The notes beneath the pieces were generated by a model. That model had not been told where the DNA came from, did not search any database, and saw only the letters and a program-made list of their open reading frames with translations. The position numbers and the translations under genes are program-made. From Sandaracinobacteroides sp031425455 (GTDB lineage Bacteria > Pseudomonadota > Alphaproteobacteria > Sphingomonadales > Sphingomonadaceae), in contig JANPJJ010000152.1 in assembly GCA_031425455.1 (NCBI GenBank), positions 1 through 64,000 of the forward strand: DNA of 64,000 nt. Reading direction: 5' to 3'. Of this stretch, positions 28,133 through 37,215 are shown one piece after another (the stretch's first letter is position 1; each line of letters begins with the position of its first letter).

Positions 28133-28909
28133 CTAGTCGACCCCCGCAGGGTCCGGCCTTCCGCGCGCTGCGGGCGTGCTCGTGTCATCCACGATAATCG
28201 TCGCATTCTCGATCTCCACGGTCGCGGGCGTGCCCTCCTTGCCGTGCCGCGGACCCTTGCCGTTCGGATGGTCCACCTCCACGAGGTAGCGCTTCATGTC
28301 GCTTCGCTCGCCATAGCGAAGCAGCCACAGCATCACGAAGCACAGGTTGAACGCCGCGGAACTCAGCATGGCGAGCTCGACCGCGCCGATTCCGGCCGCA
28401 AGCCCGATGCTGATCGACAGCAGGATGAACAGAAGATCGCCCGAGCTCTTCAGCGTGTTGCGATACCGCGCCGCCCCGGCGATCCCGGCCAGCGAGAAGG
28501 CGAGCGCCAGGGAATGCTGGACGATGACGACGATGCTGGTGACGACCAGCGGCAGCATCACGATGGTGTCCACCAGCGACTGGTCATATTCGTGCGGGTC
28601 GCGGATGTTCATATAAACCCAGCTGACCGGGAGCGAGGCCAGCAGCGCGCCGAGGATCGCAACGGCGAGCCAGACCAGGCTCCCCAGGAACGAAGGCGTG
28701 CTGCCGGCCGCCGCGGGCGCGGCCCGGGCCAGCTCGGCAATGCCGTCTACGGTCGGCGCCAGCTCCCCGGCCTGGGCAAGAAGGCCCTGCACCCGGCCGA
28801 TCGGCAGGCTTTCCTGAAGCGCGGGGTCGATCCAGAGCACGACCAGAAGCGCACCCGCCATCAACGCGTAGTAGAGAACAAGTGTCGAAAGAAGTCGGAT
28901 TGCCGGCAC
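28133..28909 (-). CDS. DUF4956 membrane protein
   Basis: About 258 residues with four to five membrane segments. The core has the DUF4956 pattern: a hydrophobic helix (SIVVIVQHSLALAFSLAGIA), then GAARYRNTLKSSGDLLFILLS and IGLAAGIGAVELA. The C-terminal tail is polar. In other bacteria DUF4956 proteins co-occur with CotH kinases and VTC-type polyphosphate polymerases; no polymerase is seen here. GTG at 28909 is preferred because GGGGAG lies 6 bases upstream; GTG at 28924 is the alternative. Confidence 0.75.
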   Translation of the reverse strand: MPAIRLLSTLVLYYALMAGALLVVLWIDPALQESLPIGRVQGLLAQAGELAPTVDGIAELARAAPAAAGSTPSFLGSLVWLAVAILGALLASLPVSWVYMNIRDPHEYDQSLVDTIVMLPLVVTSIVVIVQHSLALAFSLAGIAGAARYRNTLKSSGDLLFILLSISIGLAAGIGAVELAMLSSAAFNLCFVMLWLLRYGERSDMKRYLVEVDHPNGKGPRHGKEGTPATVEIENATIIVDDTSTPAARGRPDPAGVD

Positions 28910-29015
28910 GTCATGCTCCCCCACGCCAAGGCAAGCTGGCTAGAGGATTTGCCGGGCCGGCGCAAAACACTTTCCCATGCGGCCGACCCGCTGCGGCGCC
29001 CCGGCGCGAGATCGT

Positions 29016-29882
29016 TCAGCCGCTCGCCAGCGCCACCAGGTCGGCCGTCAATCTCGATGCGTGCGTCACGCCCAGCCCGTGCGGTGCGCCCTCATATTCC
29101 AGCAGCCGGGCGCCGGCGATGCCTGCGGCCGCCCTGCGGCCGGTCGCATCGATCGGCACCACCTTGTCGGCTGTGCCGTGGATCACGAGCGTTTCGGGCG
29201 GAAACGCCGACAGGTCGGGCCGGAAGTCGGTCTGGCCGAACGCCTTCATCGCCGCCAGCGTCGGCCACAGCCCTGCCATCATGGCCCAGCGATGGGTCTG
29301 CTGGAGCACCTCTGCGCTCAGCGCATCCGCCTTCGGCGGCATTCCCAACATGTCCTTCACGGCCGTGCCAACCCCGGCTCCGGCCCCGTAAAACTCCTTG
29401 ATGAAAGACGCCATGAACGCAGCCCGATCGGCCCGTACGCCCTCCACCATCTCGGCCAGCGCTTCCGCCGGCACGCCGTCTGGATTGTCCGGTGCCCGGG
29501 CGAGCGACGGCACCACCGCCGCCACCAACGCAGCCGCCGTCACCGCCCTGCCGCCGTGTCGCGACAGGTAGCGCGCCACCTCGCCGCCACCCATCGAAAA
29601 GCCGGCGAGCGTCACGCCGTCGGTGGCGCCGGTTGCGGCCATCACATCGGCAAGATCGTCGGCGAACCCGTCATAGTCATAGCCGGACCAGGGCTGGTCG
29701 GAGCGGCCGAACCCGCGCCGGTCGTAGGCAATGGCCCGGAACCCGGCTTCCGCCAGGCCCAGCGCCTGCACATCCCAGCTGTCCGCATTCAGCGGCCAGC
29801 CGTGGATCAGCACCACCGGCCGGCCTTCGCCCCAGACTTTCACGTACAGCCGGGTCCCGTCGCGTGTTGTCACATAGGGCAT
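29016..29882 (-). CDS. alpha/beta-hydrolase, non-heme chloroperoxidase-like
   Basis: A 288-residue soluble hydrolase. It has the oxyanion motif VLIHGWPLNADSW, nucleophile LAGFSMGGGEVARY, acid in VIHGTADKVVP and base in EGAPHGLGVTH. This matches the cofactor-free haloperoxidase/aryl esterase group; the natural substrate is probably an ester. CAGGAG lies 10 bases before the ATG at 29882. No signal peptide. Confidence 0.9.
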   Translation of the reverse strand: MPYVTTRDGTRLYVKVWGEGRPVVLIHGWPLNADSWDVQALGLAEAGFRAIAYDRRGFGRSDQPWSGYDYDGFADDLADVMAATGATDGVTLAGFSMGGGEVARYLSRHGGRAVTAAALVAAVVPSLARAPDNPDGVPAEALAEMVEGVRADRAAFMASFIKEFYGAGAGVGTAVKDMLGMPPKADALSAEVLQQTHRWAMMAGLWPTLAAMKAFGQTDFRPDLSAFPPETLVIHGTADKVVPIDATGRRAAAGIAGARLLEYEGAPHGLGVTHASRLTADLVALASG

Positions 29883-29950
29883 GGTGGGTCGCTCCTGAAC
29901 AGGGGGTGTTCAGGGTCAATCGCCCGCTTCCGGCGAAGTTCCCTGCCGCC

Positions 29951-32239
29951 CTAGACCTGGCCACCGGTGGCAGGCGCCACGAAACTGTCGAGCACCATCT
30001 TCACGCCCGCCTGGTCGAAGTCGATTTCCAGCTTGTTGCCCTCCTGCCCCTTCACGGTGCCCATGCCGAACTTGGCGTGGAACACGCGGGCGCCGACATC
30101 CAGATCATCGCGAGGCCGCCCGCCGACCGTCGAGGACAAGGCGCGCGCCTCGATGGTCCGCTGTGGCTGCAGCCCCCCCCGGGCGCTGGCCCGCTCCCAG
30201 CCGGGTCCGCGCCCGGCGCCGCGTTCCAGATGGGCGAACGGGTCGCTCTCGTCCAGCGCCGCTCGCCACAGGCTCGCGCCCCCCGACAACGTGGTTTCGC
30301 TCTCCACATGCTCCGGCGGCAGCTCGCCGATGAATCGCGACGGGATGGCGCTGGTCCACTGGCCATAGACCCGCCGGTTCGCGGCGTGCAGAATGGTCGC
30401 CCGCCGCCGCGCCCGGGTGATCCCGACATAGGCCAGCCGCCGCTCTTCCTCCAGCGCCGCATTGCCGTTCTCGTCCAGCGCCCGCTGGCTCGGGAACAGG
30501 CCTTCCTCCCAGCCGGGCAGGAACACATGGTCGAACTCCAGCCCTTTCGCCGCGTGCAGGGTCATCATCGTCACCTTGGCCTCCGCGTCGGTGCGATCAT
30601 TCTCCATCACCAGTGCCACATGCTCCAAAAAGGCCTGCAGATCGGTAAAGCCCTCCATCGCCCGCACCAGCTCGGCCAGATTGTCCAGCCGCCCCGCAGC
30701 CTCAGCGCTGCGGTCGGCTTCCAGCATGGCGATATAGCCGGCCTCCTCCAAAATGGTCTGCATCAGCGCGCTTTGGTCCAGCTGCGCCATCTGGTCCCGC
30801 CAGCGCCGGATCGCCGCCAGCAGCTCGGCCAGCGATCGCCGCGCCGCCGGGGGCAGCTCGTCCGTCTCCACCAGCATCTGCGCTGCCAGCGGCAGAGTCA
30901 GCCCGGTGCCCCGTGCATGCGCCGCGACCTTCGCCAGGCTCTTGTCGCCGAGCCCGCGCTTGGGGGTGTTCACGATCCGCTCGAAGGCCAGGGCATCGTC
31001 GGGCTGCGCCACGATCCGCAGATAGGCCAGCGCATCACGCACCTCGGCCCGCTCGTAGAAGCGGAACCCCCCCACGATCCGATAGGGCAGGCCGATCGCG
31101 ATGAACCGGTCCTCGAATTCGCGGGTCTGGTACGAGGCACGAACCAGGATCGCAATCTCGGTCGGGCTCGCCCCCTCGCGCAGCAGCCGCTCGATCCGTT
31201 CGCCGACCAGCCGCGCTTCTTCCGGCCCATCCCAAATCGCGATGCTCGCCACCTTCTCCCCGGCGTTGCGCTCGGTCCACAAGGTCTTGCCGAGCCGACC
31301 CTTGTTGTGGGCGATCACATGCGCGGCAGCTGCCAGGATATGCGGAGTGGAGCGATAATTCTGCTCCAGCCGGATGATGCGTGCGTCGGGAAAGTCATGC
31401 TCGAACCGAAGGATGTTGGCGACTTCGGCGCCGCGCCAGGAATAGATTGACTGGTCGTCGTCGCCCACGCAGCAGATGTTGCCCTGGCCCCCCAGCGAGC
31501 GCGCCGCCAGCAGCGTCAGCCAGCGATATTGCGCGGCATTGGTGTCCTGATACTCGTCGACCAGCACATAGCGGAACCGCCGTTGCCATTCACCCAGCAC
31601 GTCGGGATGGGCAACGAAGATCCGGATCATGTGGAGCAGCAGGTCGCCGAAATCGGCCGCGTTCAGCGCCTTGAGCTGCGCCTGATAGGCGGCGTAAAGC
31701 TCGGCACCGCGTCCATCGGCAAAAGCAAAGGATTCGCCGTTCGGAACCTCCTCAGCCGTTTGCCCCCTGTTCTTCCACCGATCTATCAGCCCGGAAAGCT
31801 GCCGCGCCGGCCAGCGCTTCTCGTCGATCCCGGCCTCTACGATGATCCGCTTCAGCAACCGAAGCACATCGTCGGTATCCAGGATGGTAAAGTTGGACCG
31901 AAGCCCCACCAGTTCGGCATGGCGCCGAAGCTTGCGTGCGGCGATCGTGTGGATGGTGCCGACGAAGGTCTTGCCTTCGGCGCCGGGGCCGATCATCGCG
32001 ACCAGCCGGTGCCGCATCTCGGCCGCGGCCTTGTTGGTGAAAGTGACGGAAAGAATTTCGCTCGGCCAGGCGCGCTTTCGCGCCAGGATTTCGGCCAGCC
32101 GTGCGGTCAGCGCCCGGGTCTTGCCCGTCCCCGCCCCCGCCAGTACCAGGACCGCGCCATCCAGCAACGTCGCAGCCTCGCGCTGCGGCGGGTTCAGCCC
32201 CTGCAACCAGGGCGGATCTTCGGCGGGGAGGGAGGCCAT
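29951..32239 (-). CDS. uvrD: DNA helicase UvrD/PcrA (superfamily I)
   Basis: ATP-dependent 3'-5' DNA helicase for repair, about 762 residues. Motifs in order: GAGTGKTRALTARLA (Walker A), VDEYQDTNAAQY, GDDDQSIYSWRGA, LEQNYRS, TLHAAKGLEFDHVF and RRLAYVGITRARR. The C-terminal AKFGMGTV region resembles the PcrA/UvrD tudor-like end. ATG at 32239 (MASLPAEDPP) is the likely start; a TTG at 32275 would add 12 residues. Confidence 0.95.
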   Translation of the reverse strand: MASLPAEDPPWLQGLNPPQREAATLLDGAVLVLAGAGTGKTRALTARLAEILARKRAWPSEILSVTFTNKAAAEMRHRLVAMIGPGAEGKTFVGTIHTIAARKLRRHAELVGLRSNFTILDTDDVLRLLKRIIVEAGIDEKRWPARQLSGLIDRWKNRGQTAEEVPNGESFAFADGRGAELYAAYQAQLKALNAADFGDLLLHMIRIFVAHPDVLGEWQRRFRYVLVDEYQDTNAAQYRWLTLLAARSLGGQGNICCVGDDDQSIYSWRGAEVANILRFEHDFPDARIIRLEQNYRSTPHILAAAAHVIAHNKGRLGKTLWTERNAGEKVASIAIWDGPEEARLVGERIERLLREGASPTEIAILVRASYQTREFEDRFIAIGLPYRIVGGFRFYERAEVRDALAYLRIVAQPDDALAFERIVNTPKRGLGDKSLAKVAAHARGTGLTLPLAAQMLVETDELPPAARRSLAELLAAIRRWRDQMAQLDQSALMQTILEEAGYIAMLEADRSAEAAGRLDNLAELVRAMEGFTDLQAFLEHVALVMENDRTDAEAKVTMMTLHAAKGLEFDHVFLPGWEEGLFPSQRALDENGNAALEEERRLAYVGITRARRRATILHAANRRVYGQWTSAIPSRFIGELPPEHVESETTLSGGASLWRAALDESDPFAHLERGAGRGPGWERASARGGLQPQRTIEARALSSTVGGRPRDDLDVGARVFHAKFGMGTVKGQEGNKLEIDFDQAGVKMVLDSFVAPATGGQV

Positions 32240-32387
32240 CCGGAACAGATAGCGAACCTCCGTCCTGTGCGGCAAGGCCCGTGCTCCGAAATCTTATTGC
32301 ACATAGATTGACGAAACATGTCCTTGCGCGCAACTGGCAGGTGGATGTCGCCGCCGATTGAGGATGGTCCATCGAGGGGAGATGACG

Positions 32388-32846
32388 ATGAAGAACCTTG
32401 TTCTCGCGGTCGCGCTATCTGTGCTGGTCGCGGCACCCGGCCGCGCCGCAGATGACCCCAAGGTAACGGCCGAGGTCCTTGCGCTCGCCAAGGCGCAGAT
32501 CGCGGCCACGGTGGCGGGCAAGCCGGTCGCCGAACGGATGGCGGCCGCTTCGGACGACTATACGCTCTTCAATCCAAACTATGTCACGCGTGTCGATGGC
32601 AAGACGGCAGTCATGGGATTCAACACCGGCACCGAGCTTGGCGGCACCCGCAATCTGCAGACGGAGATTCTGAATCCGCGGGTGCAGACCTATGGCGATA
32701 CCGCAATTCTGACCTACAACGCGGCTGGCCTCAACCTGCGCAAGGATGGCACTACGAACCCGACCAACAGCAAGATTACGCGCGTCTATGCGAGGCAGGG
32801 CGGACGCTGGCAGAATGTACACACCCATATCTCTGCGGTGGAGTGA
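32388..32846 (+). CDS. exported DUF4440/SnoaL-like (NTF2-fold) protein
   Basis: A 152-residue protein with a signal peptide (MKNLVLAVALSVLVAAPGRAAD). The mature part has the NTF2-fold pattern of DUF4440 proteins: AERMAAASDDYTLFNPNY, then TYGDTAILTYNAAG and RVYARQGGRWQNVHTHIS. No catalytic motif is certain. The ATG at 32388 follows GAGGGGAG at good spacing; an earlier in-frame ATG at 32382 is too close to it. Confidence 0.82.
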   Translation: MKNLVLAVALSVLVAAPGRAADDPKVTAEVLALAKAQIAATVAGKPVAERMAAASDDYTLFNPNYVTRVDGKTAVMGFNTGTELGGTRNLQTEILNPRVQTYGDTAILTYNAAGLNLRKDGTTNPTNSKITRVYARQGGRWQNVHTHISAVE

Positions 32847-33389
32847 TCAGGACGTCGATACGCGCAACAGGGTAAGGCACGCCTTGCCGGTGGGTCGCCT
32901 TGTGTCGACGGTATAGCCGGGCGCTTCGACCGGTTCGTCGCGCCCGGTTTCGACGCTGATCCAGGCGTGCGGCGCAACCCAGCCGGCGGCCAGAGCCGAG
33001 GCAAGTGCCTTTTCGGCCAACCGTTCACCGTAGGGCGGATCCATGAAAATGAGGTCGGCGGGTGCCTGCGCCCTGGGCAGGGCGGTGGCGTCGTGGCCCA
33101 GCAGCCTGGCATTGGCGCCCAACTTCGCGACATTGGCCTCGATCGCGCGGCGGGCATCCGGCGCCCGCTCCACCAGAAAGGCCTGCGCTGCCCCGCGCGA
33201 CAGCGCTTCCAGCGCCAACGCCCCGGAACCGGCGAACAGGTCGAGCACCGTCAGTCCCTCGAAGCTGCCCAGCCGGCTTGCCAGCATCGAAAACAAGGTT
33301 TCCCGGGCTCGATCGGCCGTGGGGCGCGTGCCATCCCCCGGCGGCGCGACCAGCGGGCGCGAGCGCCATTGTCCGGAAATAATTCTCAT
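32847..33389 (-). CDS. rsmD: 16S rRNA (guanine966-N2)-methyltransferase RsmD
   Basis: A 180-residue class I methyltransferase that modifies G966 in 16S rRNA. Family blocks are MRIISGQWRSRPL, PTADRARETLFSML, the SAM loop LDLFAGSGALALEAL and the catalytic FMDPPYGE. Its start overlaps the end of the upstream pseudouridine synthase gene by four bases, so the two are co-translated. The 3' end abuts the DUF4440-like gene on the other strand with no spacer. Confidence 0.96.
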   Translation of the reverse strand: MRIISGQWRSRPLVAPPGDGTRPTADRARETLFSMLASRLGSFEGLTVLDLFAGSGALALEALSRGAAQAFLVERAPDARRAIEANVAKLGANARLLGHDATALPRAQAPADLIFMDPPYGERLAEKALASALAAGWVAPHAWISVETGRDEPVEAPGYTVDTRRPTGKACLTLLRVSTS

Positions 33390-34300
33390 GATTTTGCTTG
33401 AGGTTGTACCCGTTGGCTCAATGATCTCTGAAGCTGCGTAACTGCAGTTGCCGGCGCTTCGGCAATGCCGCGAACCGGAATGTCATGCAGCCCGAACGGC
33501 CCATAGGCGGTCCGGATCAGCCGGCTCACCTTCAGGCCCATCGCCTCGCACAGCTTGCGCACTTCGCGGTTCTTGCCTTCGGTCAGCGTCATGGTCAGCC
33601 AGATATTCGCCCCGCCCGCATTGGCACGCCGATCGACCGAGGCGTCGACCGGGCCATAGCGCACCCCCTCCAGCGTAACGCCGAGCGCCAGCGCCTCCAG
33701 ATCCTGCTGACGCGGCTGCCCCATGGCGCGGATTCGATAGGTGCGCGGAACTCCCGTCGCCGGCAGCTCCAGCAGCCGCTTCAGTTCGCCGTCGTTGGTG
33801 AGGATCAGCAGCCCCTCGGTGTTCATGTCCAGCCGGCCGACCGGCACCAGGCGCGGCAGGCCTTCGGGCAGCACGTCGTAGATGGTGGGTCGCCCGCCCG
33901 GGTCGCGCGCGGCGGTCAGCACGCCGGCGGGCTTGTGAAACAGGAACAGCCGCGTCGCCTGCGCCTCGGCCACCGGCTTGCCGTCCACGGTCAAGCCCTC
34001 CAGGGAGGTGAGGATGGTGGCGGGCGTCTCCAGCAGCTTTCCGTTGAGCGCCACCCGGCCCTCGGCAATCATACGCTCGATATCGCGCCGAGAGCCGACG
34101 CCGGCCCGCGCCAGCAGCTTGGCGATCCGGTCGCCCTTGCCGCTCGGCCTGGCGCCCGTTGCCGCCTGGGCTGCGATCGCCGTGCGGGCGGCGCGTCGTC
34201 CGCCGGTCCTTTTCGGCTCGGCCTTTGCCGCCGGTGCCCCCCGGCCGGGGCCCCGTCCCGCCGGGCCTCCGGGCGCCCCCGGGCCACGCCGTTCAGCCAT
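33386..34300 (-). CDS. ribosomal pseudouridine synthase, RluB-like
   Basis: A 304-residue RsuA/RluB family pseudouridine synthase. A basic, Gly/Pro/Arg-rich head of about 50 residues precedes the S4 RNA-binding domain (IAKLLARAGVGSRRDIERM). The catalytic aspartate is in VGRLDMNTEGLLILTNDGEL. RluB (23S U2605) is most likely; RluE/RluF or RsuA specificity cannot be ruled out. The start overlaps the Lrp gene by 8 bases. Confidence 0.93.
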   Translation of the reverse strand: MAERRGPGAPGGPAGRGPGRGAPAAKAEPKRTGGRRAARTAIAAQAATGARPSGKGDRIAKLLARAGVGSRRDIERMIAEGRVALNGKLLETPATILTSLEGLTVDGKPVAEAQATRLFLFHKPAGVLTAARDPGGRPTIYDVLPEGLPRLVPVGRLDMNTEGLLILTNDGELKRLLELPATGVPRTYRIRAMGQPRQQDLEALALGVTLEGVRYGPVDASVDRRANAGGANIWLTMTLTEGKNREVRKLCEAMGLKVSRLIRTAYGPFGLHDIPVRGIAEAPATAVTQLQRSLSQRVQPQAKS

Positions 34301-34769
34301 GAACCGGCACGCCGATCGTCGATTTCGACGTGCGGATCGTCAGCGAGGTCTTCACGCTGGCCACATTCGGCGCGCTGGTCAGCTTTTCGGTGAGAAAGCT
34401 CTGGAAGGTCGGCAGGTCGCGCGCCACCAGCTTCAGGATGAAGTCGATCTCGCCGTTCAGCATATGGCATTCGCGCACCTGGGGCAGGGCCGCGACATGC
34501 GCCTCGAACGCCTGCAGGTCCGCCTCGGCCTGGCTCTTCAGGCTCACCATCGCGAACACGGTGATCGGCCAGCCCAGCGCCTCGGGGCTGAGATCGGCAT
34601 GATAACCCTTGATCACCCCGCCTTCCTCCAGCGTCCGCACCCGGCGCAGGCAGGGCGGTGCCGTAAGCCCCACCTTGTGGGCGAGATCTACATTGGTCAT
34701 GCGGCCGTCGGCCTGGAGCAGGTCCAGGATGTCGCGGTCGATCTGGTCGAGATGATGGGGGCGGCTCAT
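34293..34769 (-). CDS. Lrp/AsnC family transcriptional regulator
   Basis: A 158-residue feast/famine regulator with an N-terminal winged helix-turn-helix (LDQIDRDILDLLQADGRMTN) and a C-terminal RAM effector domain (residues about 68-155). Target unknown. First gene of lrp-rluB-rsmD. An inverted repeat TTGCGC-acag-GCGCAA at 34812-34827, 43 bases upstream of its start and in the divergent spacer with trxB, is a possible operator. Confidence 0.93.
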   Translation of the reverse strand: MSRPHHLDQIDRDILDLLQADGRMTNVDLAHKVGLTAPPCLRRVRTLEEGGVIKGYHADLSPEALGWPITVFAMVSLKSQAEADLQAFEAHVAALPQVRECHMLNGEIDFILKLVARDLPTFQSFLTEKLTSAPNVASVKTSLTIRTSKSTIGVPVHG

Positions 34770-34930
34770 TGGCAGGAAAGCACTCCGAGAGGTGTCGCCG
34801 CTATAGGATTGTTGCGCACAGGCGCAAGCCTCTTGCGACGGGCAGAAGGACCTGGCCCAGGTCGCGGCTCCAACGTGTGCTTGCGCACCCTCATGCCAGT
34901 CCCTAATTCGAGCTCGCGAAAGGATGGGGC

Positions 34931-35887
34931 ATGGGTGAGGTGCGGCGCACGAAATTGTTGATCATCGGCTCCGGCCCGGCCGGCTATACTGCGGCCGTCT
35001 ACGGCGCGCGCGCGATGCTGGCCCCGATCCTCGTGGAGGGGCTGCAACCGGGCGGCCAGCTGACGATCACCACCGATGTCGAGAACTGGCCCGGCGAAAC
35101 CGAGATCATGGGCCCCGACCTGATGGCGAAGATGAGGGCGCAGGCCGAACATGTCGGGACCGATATCGTATCGGACATCATCGCGTCGGTCGATTTTTCC
35201 CGCCGCCCGTTCGTGGCTGTGGCGGATAGCGGCATGGTGATCCACGCCGATACCGTCGTGATCGCGACCGGGGCCAGTGCGCGCTGGCTTGGGCTCGACA
35301 GCGAGACAAGGCTGCGCGGGCGCGGCGTGTCGGCCTGTGCAACCTGCGACGGCTTCTTCTTCCGCGGCAAGCATGTCGCCGTGGTCGGCGGCGGCAACAC
35401 TGCGGTCGAGGAGGCGATGTTCCTGACCAATTTTGCCAGCAAGGTAACCCTCATCCATCGCCGGCACGAACTCCGCGCCGACAAGACCAACCAGGCCCGG
35501 CTGTTCGCCAACCCCAAGGTCGAGATGGTGTGGAACGCCAGCGTCAGCGAGGTGACCGGCGAGGACGGCGTGACCGGCATCGTGCTGGTCGATACCCAGA
35601 CCGGGGCGACCCGGCCGCTCGCGGTGGACGGGCTGTTCGTGGCGATCGGCCACGATCCGGCAACCGCGCTGTTCCGCGGCCAGGTCGCGATGGACGACGA
35701 GGGCTATATCCTCACCGCGCCCGACAGCACGGCCACCAGCGTGCCCGGCGTGTTCGCGGCCGGCGACGTGAAGGACAAGCTCTACCGCCAGGCCGTGACG
35801 GCGGCCGGGATGGGCTGCATGGCCGCGCTGGAAGCCGAGCGGCTGCTGGCCCACGCCGAGCATCCAGCTGCGCTCGAAGCGGCCTGA
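34931..35887 (+). CDS. trxB: thioredoxin-disulfide reductase
   Basis: FAD/NADPH enzyme of 318 residues that reduces thioredoxin. The FAD motif is LLIIGSGPAGYTAAVYGARA, the redox disulfide CATCDG (near residue 140), the NADPH motif VAVVGGGNTAVEEA and a second FAD block FAAGDVKD. A LysR regulator follows 21 bases downstream on the same strand; OxyR-like control is conceivable but not shown. Confidence 0.95.
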   Translation: MGEVRRTKLLIIGSGPAGYTAAVYGARAMLAPILVEGLQPGGQLTITTDVENWPGETEIMGPDLMAKMRAQAEHVGTDIVSDIIASVDFSRRPFVAVADSGMVIHADTVVIATGASARWLGLDSETRLRGRGVSACATCDGFFFRGKHVAVVGGGNTAVEEAMFLTNFASKVTLIHRRHELRADKTNQARLFANPKVEMVWNASVSEVTGEDGVTGIVLVDTQTGATRPLAVDGLFVAIGHDPATALFRGQVAMDDEGYILTAPDSTATSVPGVFAAGDVKDKLYRQAVTAAGMGCMAALEAERLLAHAEHPAALEAA

Positions 35888-35908
35888 CGGCCGGGCGGGG
35901 GCAGGGGA

Positions 35909-36817
35909 GTGGCAATCGATTGGGACAAGCTGCGGCTGTTTCACGCCGTGGCGTCGGCGGGAAGCTTCACCGAGGGCGCGCGGCGTCTGAAGCTGTCGCA
36001 GCCGGCACTTTCGCGCCAGATCATCGCACTGGAAGAGTCGCTCGGCGCCAAACTATTCCACCGCCACGCCCGGGGCCTGGCGCTCACCAACGAGGGCGAG
36101 CAGCTGCGCCGCACCACCAGCCATATGGCAGACGAAATCGAGCGAACGCGAAGCTCGATCGAGGCGACTCGCAACCGGCCCACGGGCGACATCAAGCTCA
36201 CCACGACCGTTAGCTTCGGGTCGAGCTGGCTGCCGGGGCAGCTGCGAGACTTCCTGGACATGTACCCGGACATCCGGATCAGCCTGATCCTGTCCGACGA
36301 GGAGCGCGATCTCGCCCGGCACGAGGCCGACTGCGCGGTTCGTTTCCACAAGCCGCACCAGGCCGACCTCATCCAGCGTCCGCTGGCGACGATCCGGCAC
36401 CGCCTGTGCGCATCGCCCGCCTATTTGGAGGCGCACGGCGAACCGCAGACGCCCGCAGACCTGATGAAGCACCGGATGATCGCCTATGGCCCCGAAGCGC
36501 CTTCCTATCTGCGCTCGATCAACTGGGCCCTGGAGCTGGGGCATGAGGGCCCCCCCCGCGAGCCGGCGCTCAGCGTGAACAACAGTTTCGGCGTGTTGCA
36601 GGCGGTAGAGGCCGGCGCGGGGATCGCGGCGTTGCCCTCCTATCTGATCCGCCACTCGGGCAAGGTGAAGGTGCTGCTGCCGGAGCTGCAAGGCGCGGTG
36701 TTCCAGACCTATTTCGTCTATTCCGCCGAGCTGAAAGGATCGGTTCGGGTCGCCGCGCTGCGGGATTTCCTGATCAGCCGGATGACACCGGCAAACCTGG
36801 GAGACGGCACGCGGTGA
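35909..36817 (+). CDS. LysR-family transcriptional regulator
   Basis: A 302-residue regulator starting at GTG. Helix-turn-helix in residues 5-60 (LRLFHAVASAGSFTEGARRL...LSQPALSRQI), then a LysR substrate-binding domain. Tandem with trxB. It is not clearly OxyR, because no Cys-based redox motif is evident. Effector unknown. Confidence 0.92.
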   Translation: MAIDWDKLRLFHAVASAGSFTEGARRLKLSQPALSRQIIALEESLGAKLFHRHARGLALTNEGEQLRRTTSHMADEIERTRSSIEATRNRPTGDIKLTTTVSFGSSWLPGQLRDFLDMYPDIRISLILSDEERDLARHEADCAVRFHKPHQADLIQRPLATIRHRLCASPAYLEAHGEPQTPADLMKHRMIAYGPEAPSYLRSINWALELGHEGPPREPALSVNNSFGVLQAVEAGAGIAALPSYLIRHSGKVKVLLPELQGAVFQTYFVYSAELKGSVRVAALRDFLISRMTPANLGDGTR

Positions 36818-37138
36818 ACCGGAGATAAATCCCATGCATGGCTTGCATGGCTGCCAAAATCCCTTCGCACTTGCACAATAAGTCCGGACAACATAGATGG
36901 GTGGGGTTGCTGCATTGCAGCGCAACCGGGACCCCTCACTCCTCCCCGAGGCTCCCGGTTCGGTCGACCACCACCCTCCCTCCCTCCCTCGGAGGTCGAC
37001 CACAATCTGGGCCAGGGTTGAGCTTGCTCCCCTGGCCCAACTTTTGTGCCGGAGGCGGCTGCGGCCTTGGCGCAGTCAAATTCCCCGTCGGATACCCGGC
37101 TTCCCATCCGCCCCACACCCGGCTAATCGCTGCCCGTG
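36818..37138. other. 321-base spacer between lysR and the tRNA
   Basis: No protein gene is supported. Visible structure includes CCATGCA/TGCATGG (36832-36850), a hairpin around GGTTGCTGCATTGCAG (from about 36907), a direct 10-base repeat GGTCGACCAC (36962 and 36994), a homopyrimidine run (CCCTCCCTCCC) and the terminator listed separately. A promoter for the tRNA should lie near the 3' end but no confident -35/-10 pair was found. Confidence 0.5.
37008..37045 (+). terminator. Rho-independent terminator upstream of the tRNA
   Basis: TGGGCCAGGG (37008-37017) and CCCTGGCCCA (37030-37039) form a perfect 10-bp stem with a 12-base loop, followed by ACTTTT. It would end transcription from trxB-lysR before the tRNA gene. 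Confidence 0.75.
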
Positions 37139-37215
37139 GGGCCTGTAGCTCAGTTGGTTAGAGCTGGCCGCTCATAACGGCTAGGTCGCGGGTTCGAGTC
37201 CTGCCGGGCCCACCA
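37139..37215 (+). tRNA. tRNA with CAU anticodon, probably tRNA-Ile2 (lysidine-modified)
   Basis: 77 bases including the encoded CCA. Acceptor GGGCCTG pairs with CGGGCCC, D-arm GCTC/GAGC, anticodon stem GGCCG/CGGCT with loop CTCATAA (anticodon CAT), T-arm GCGGG-TTCGAGT-CCTGC. C4-G69 and C5-G68 in the acceptor are the known TilS lysidine-synthase identity pairs and are absent in elongator tRNA-Met; the acceptor is also like tRNA-Ile(GAU). tRNA-Ile2 reading AUA is therefore preferred over tRNA-Met. Confidence 0.88.

Noticed and set aside
36936..37148. Short open frames in the spacer before the tRNA
   Set aside because: They run through a homopyrimidine tract, the terminator hairpin and the tRNA, so they are not genes.
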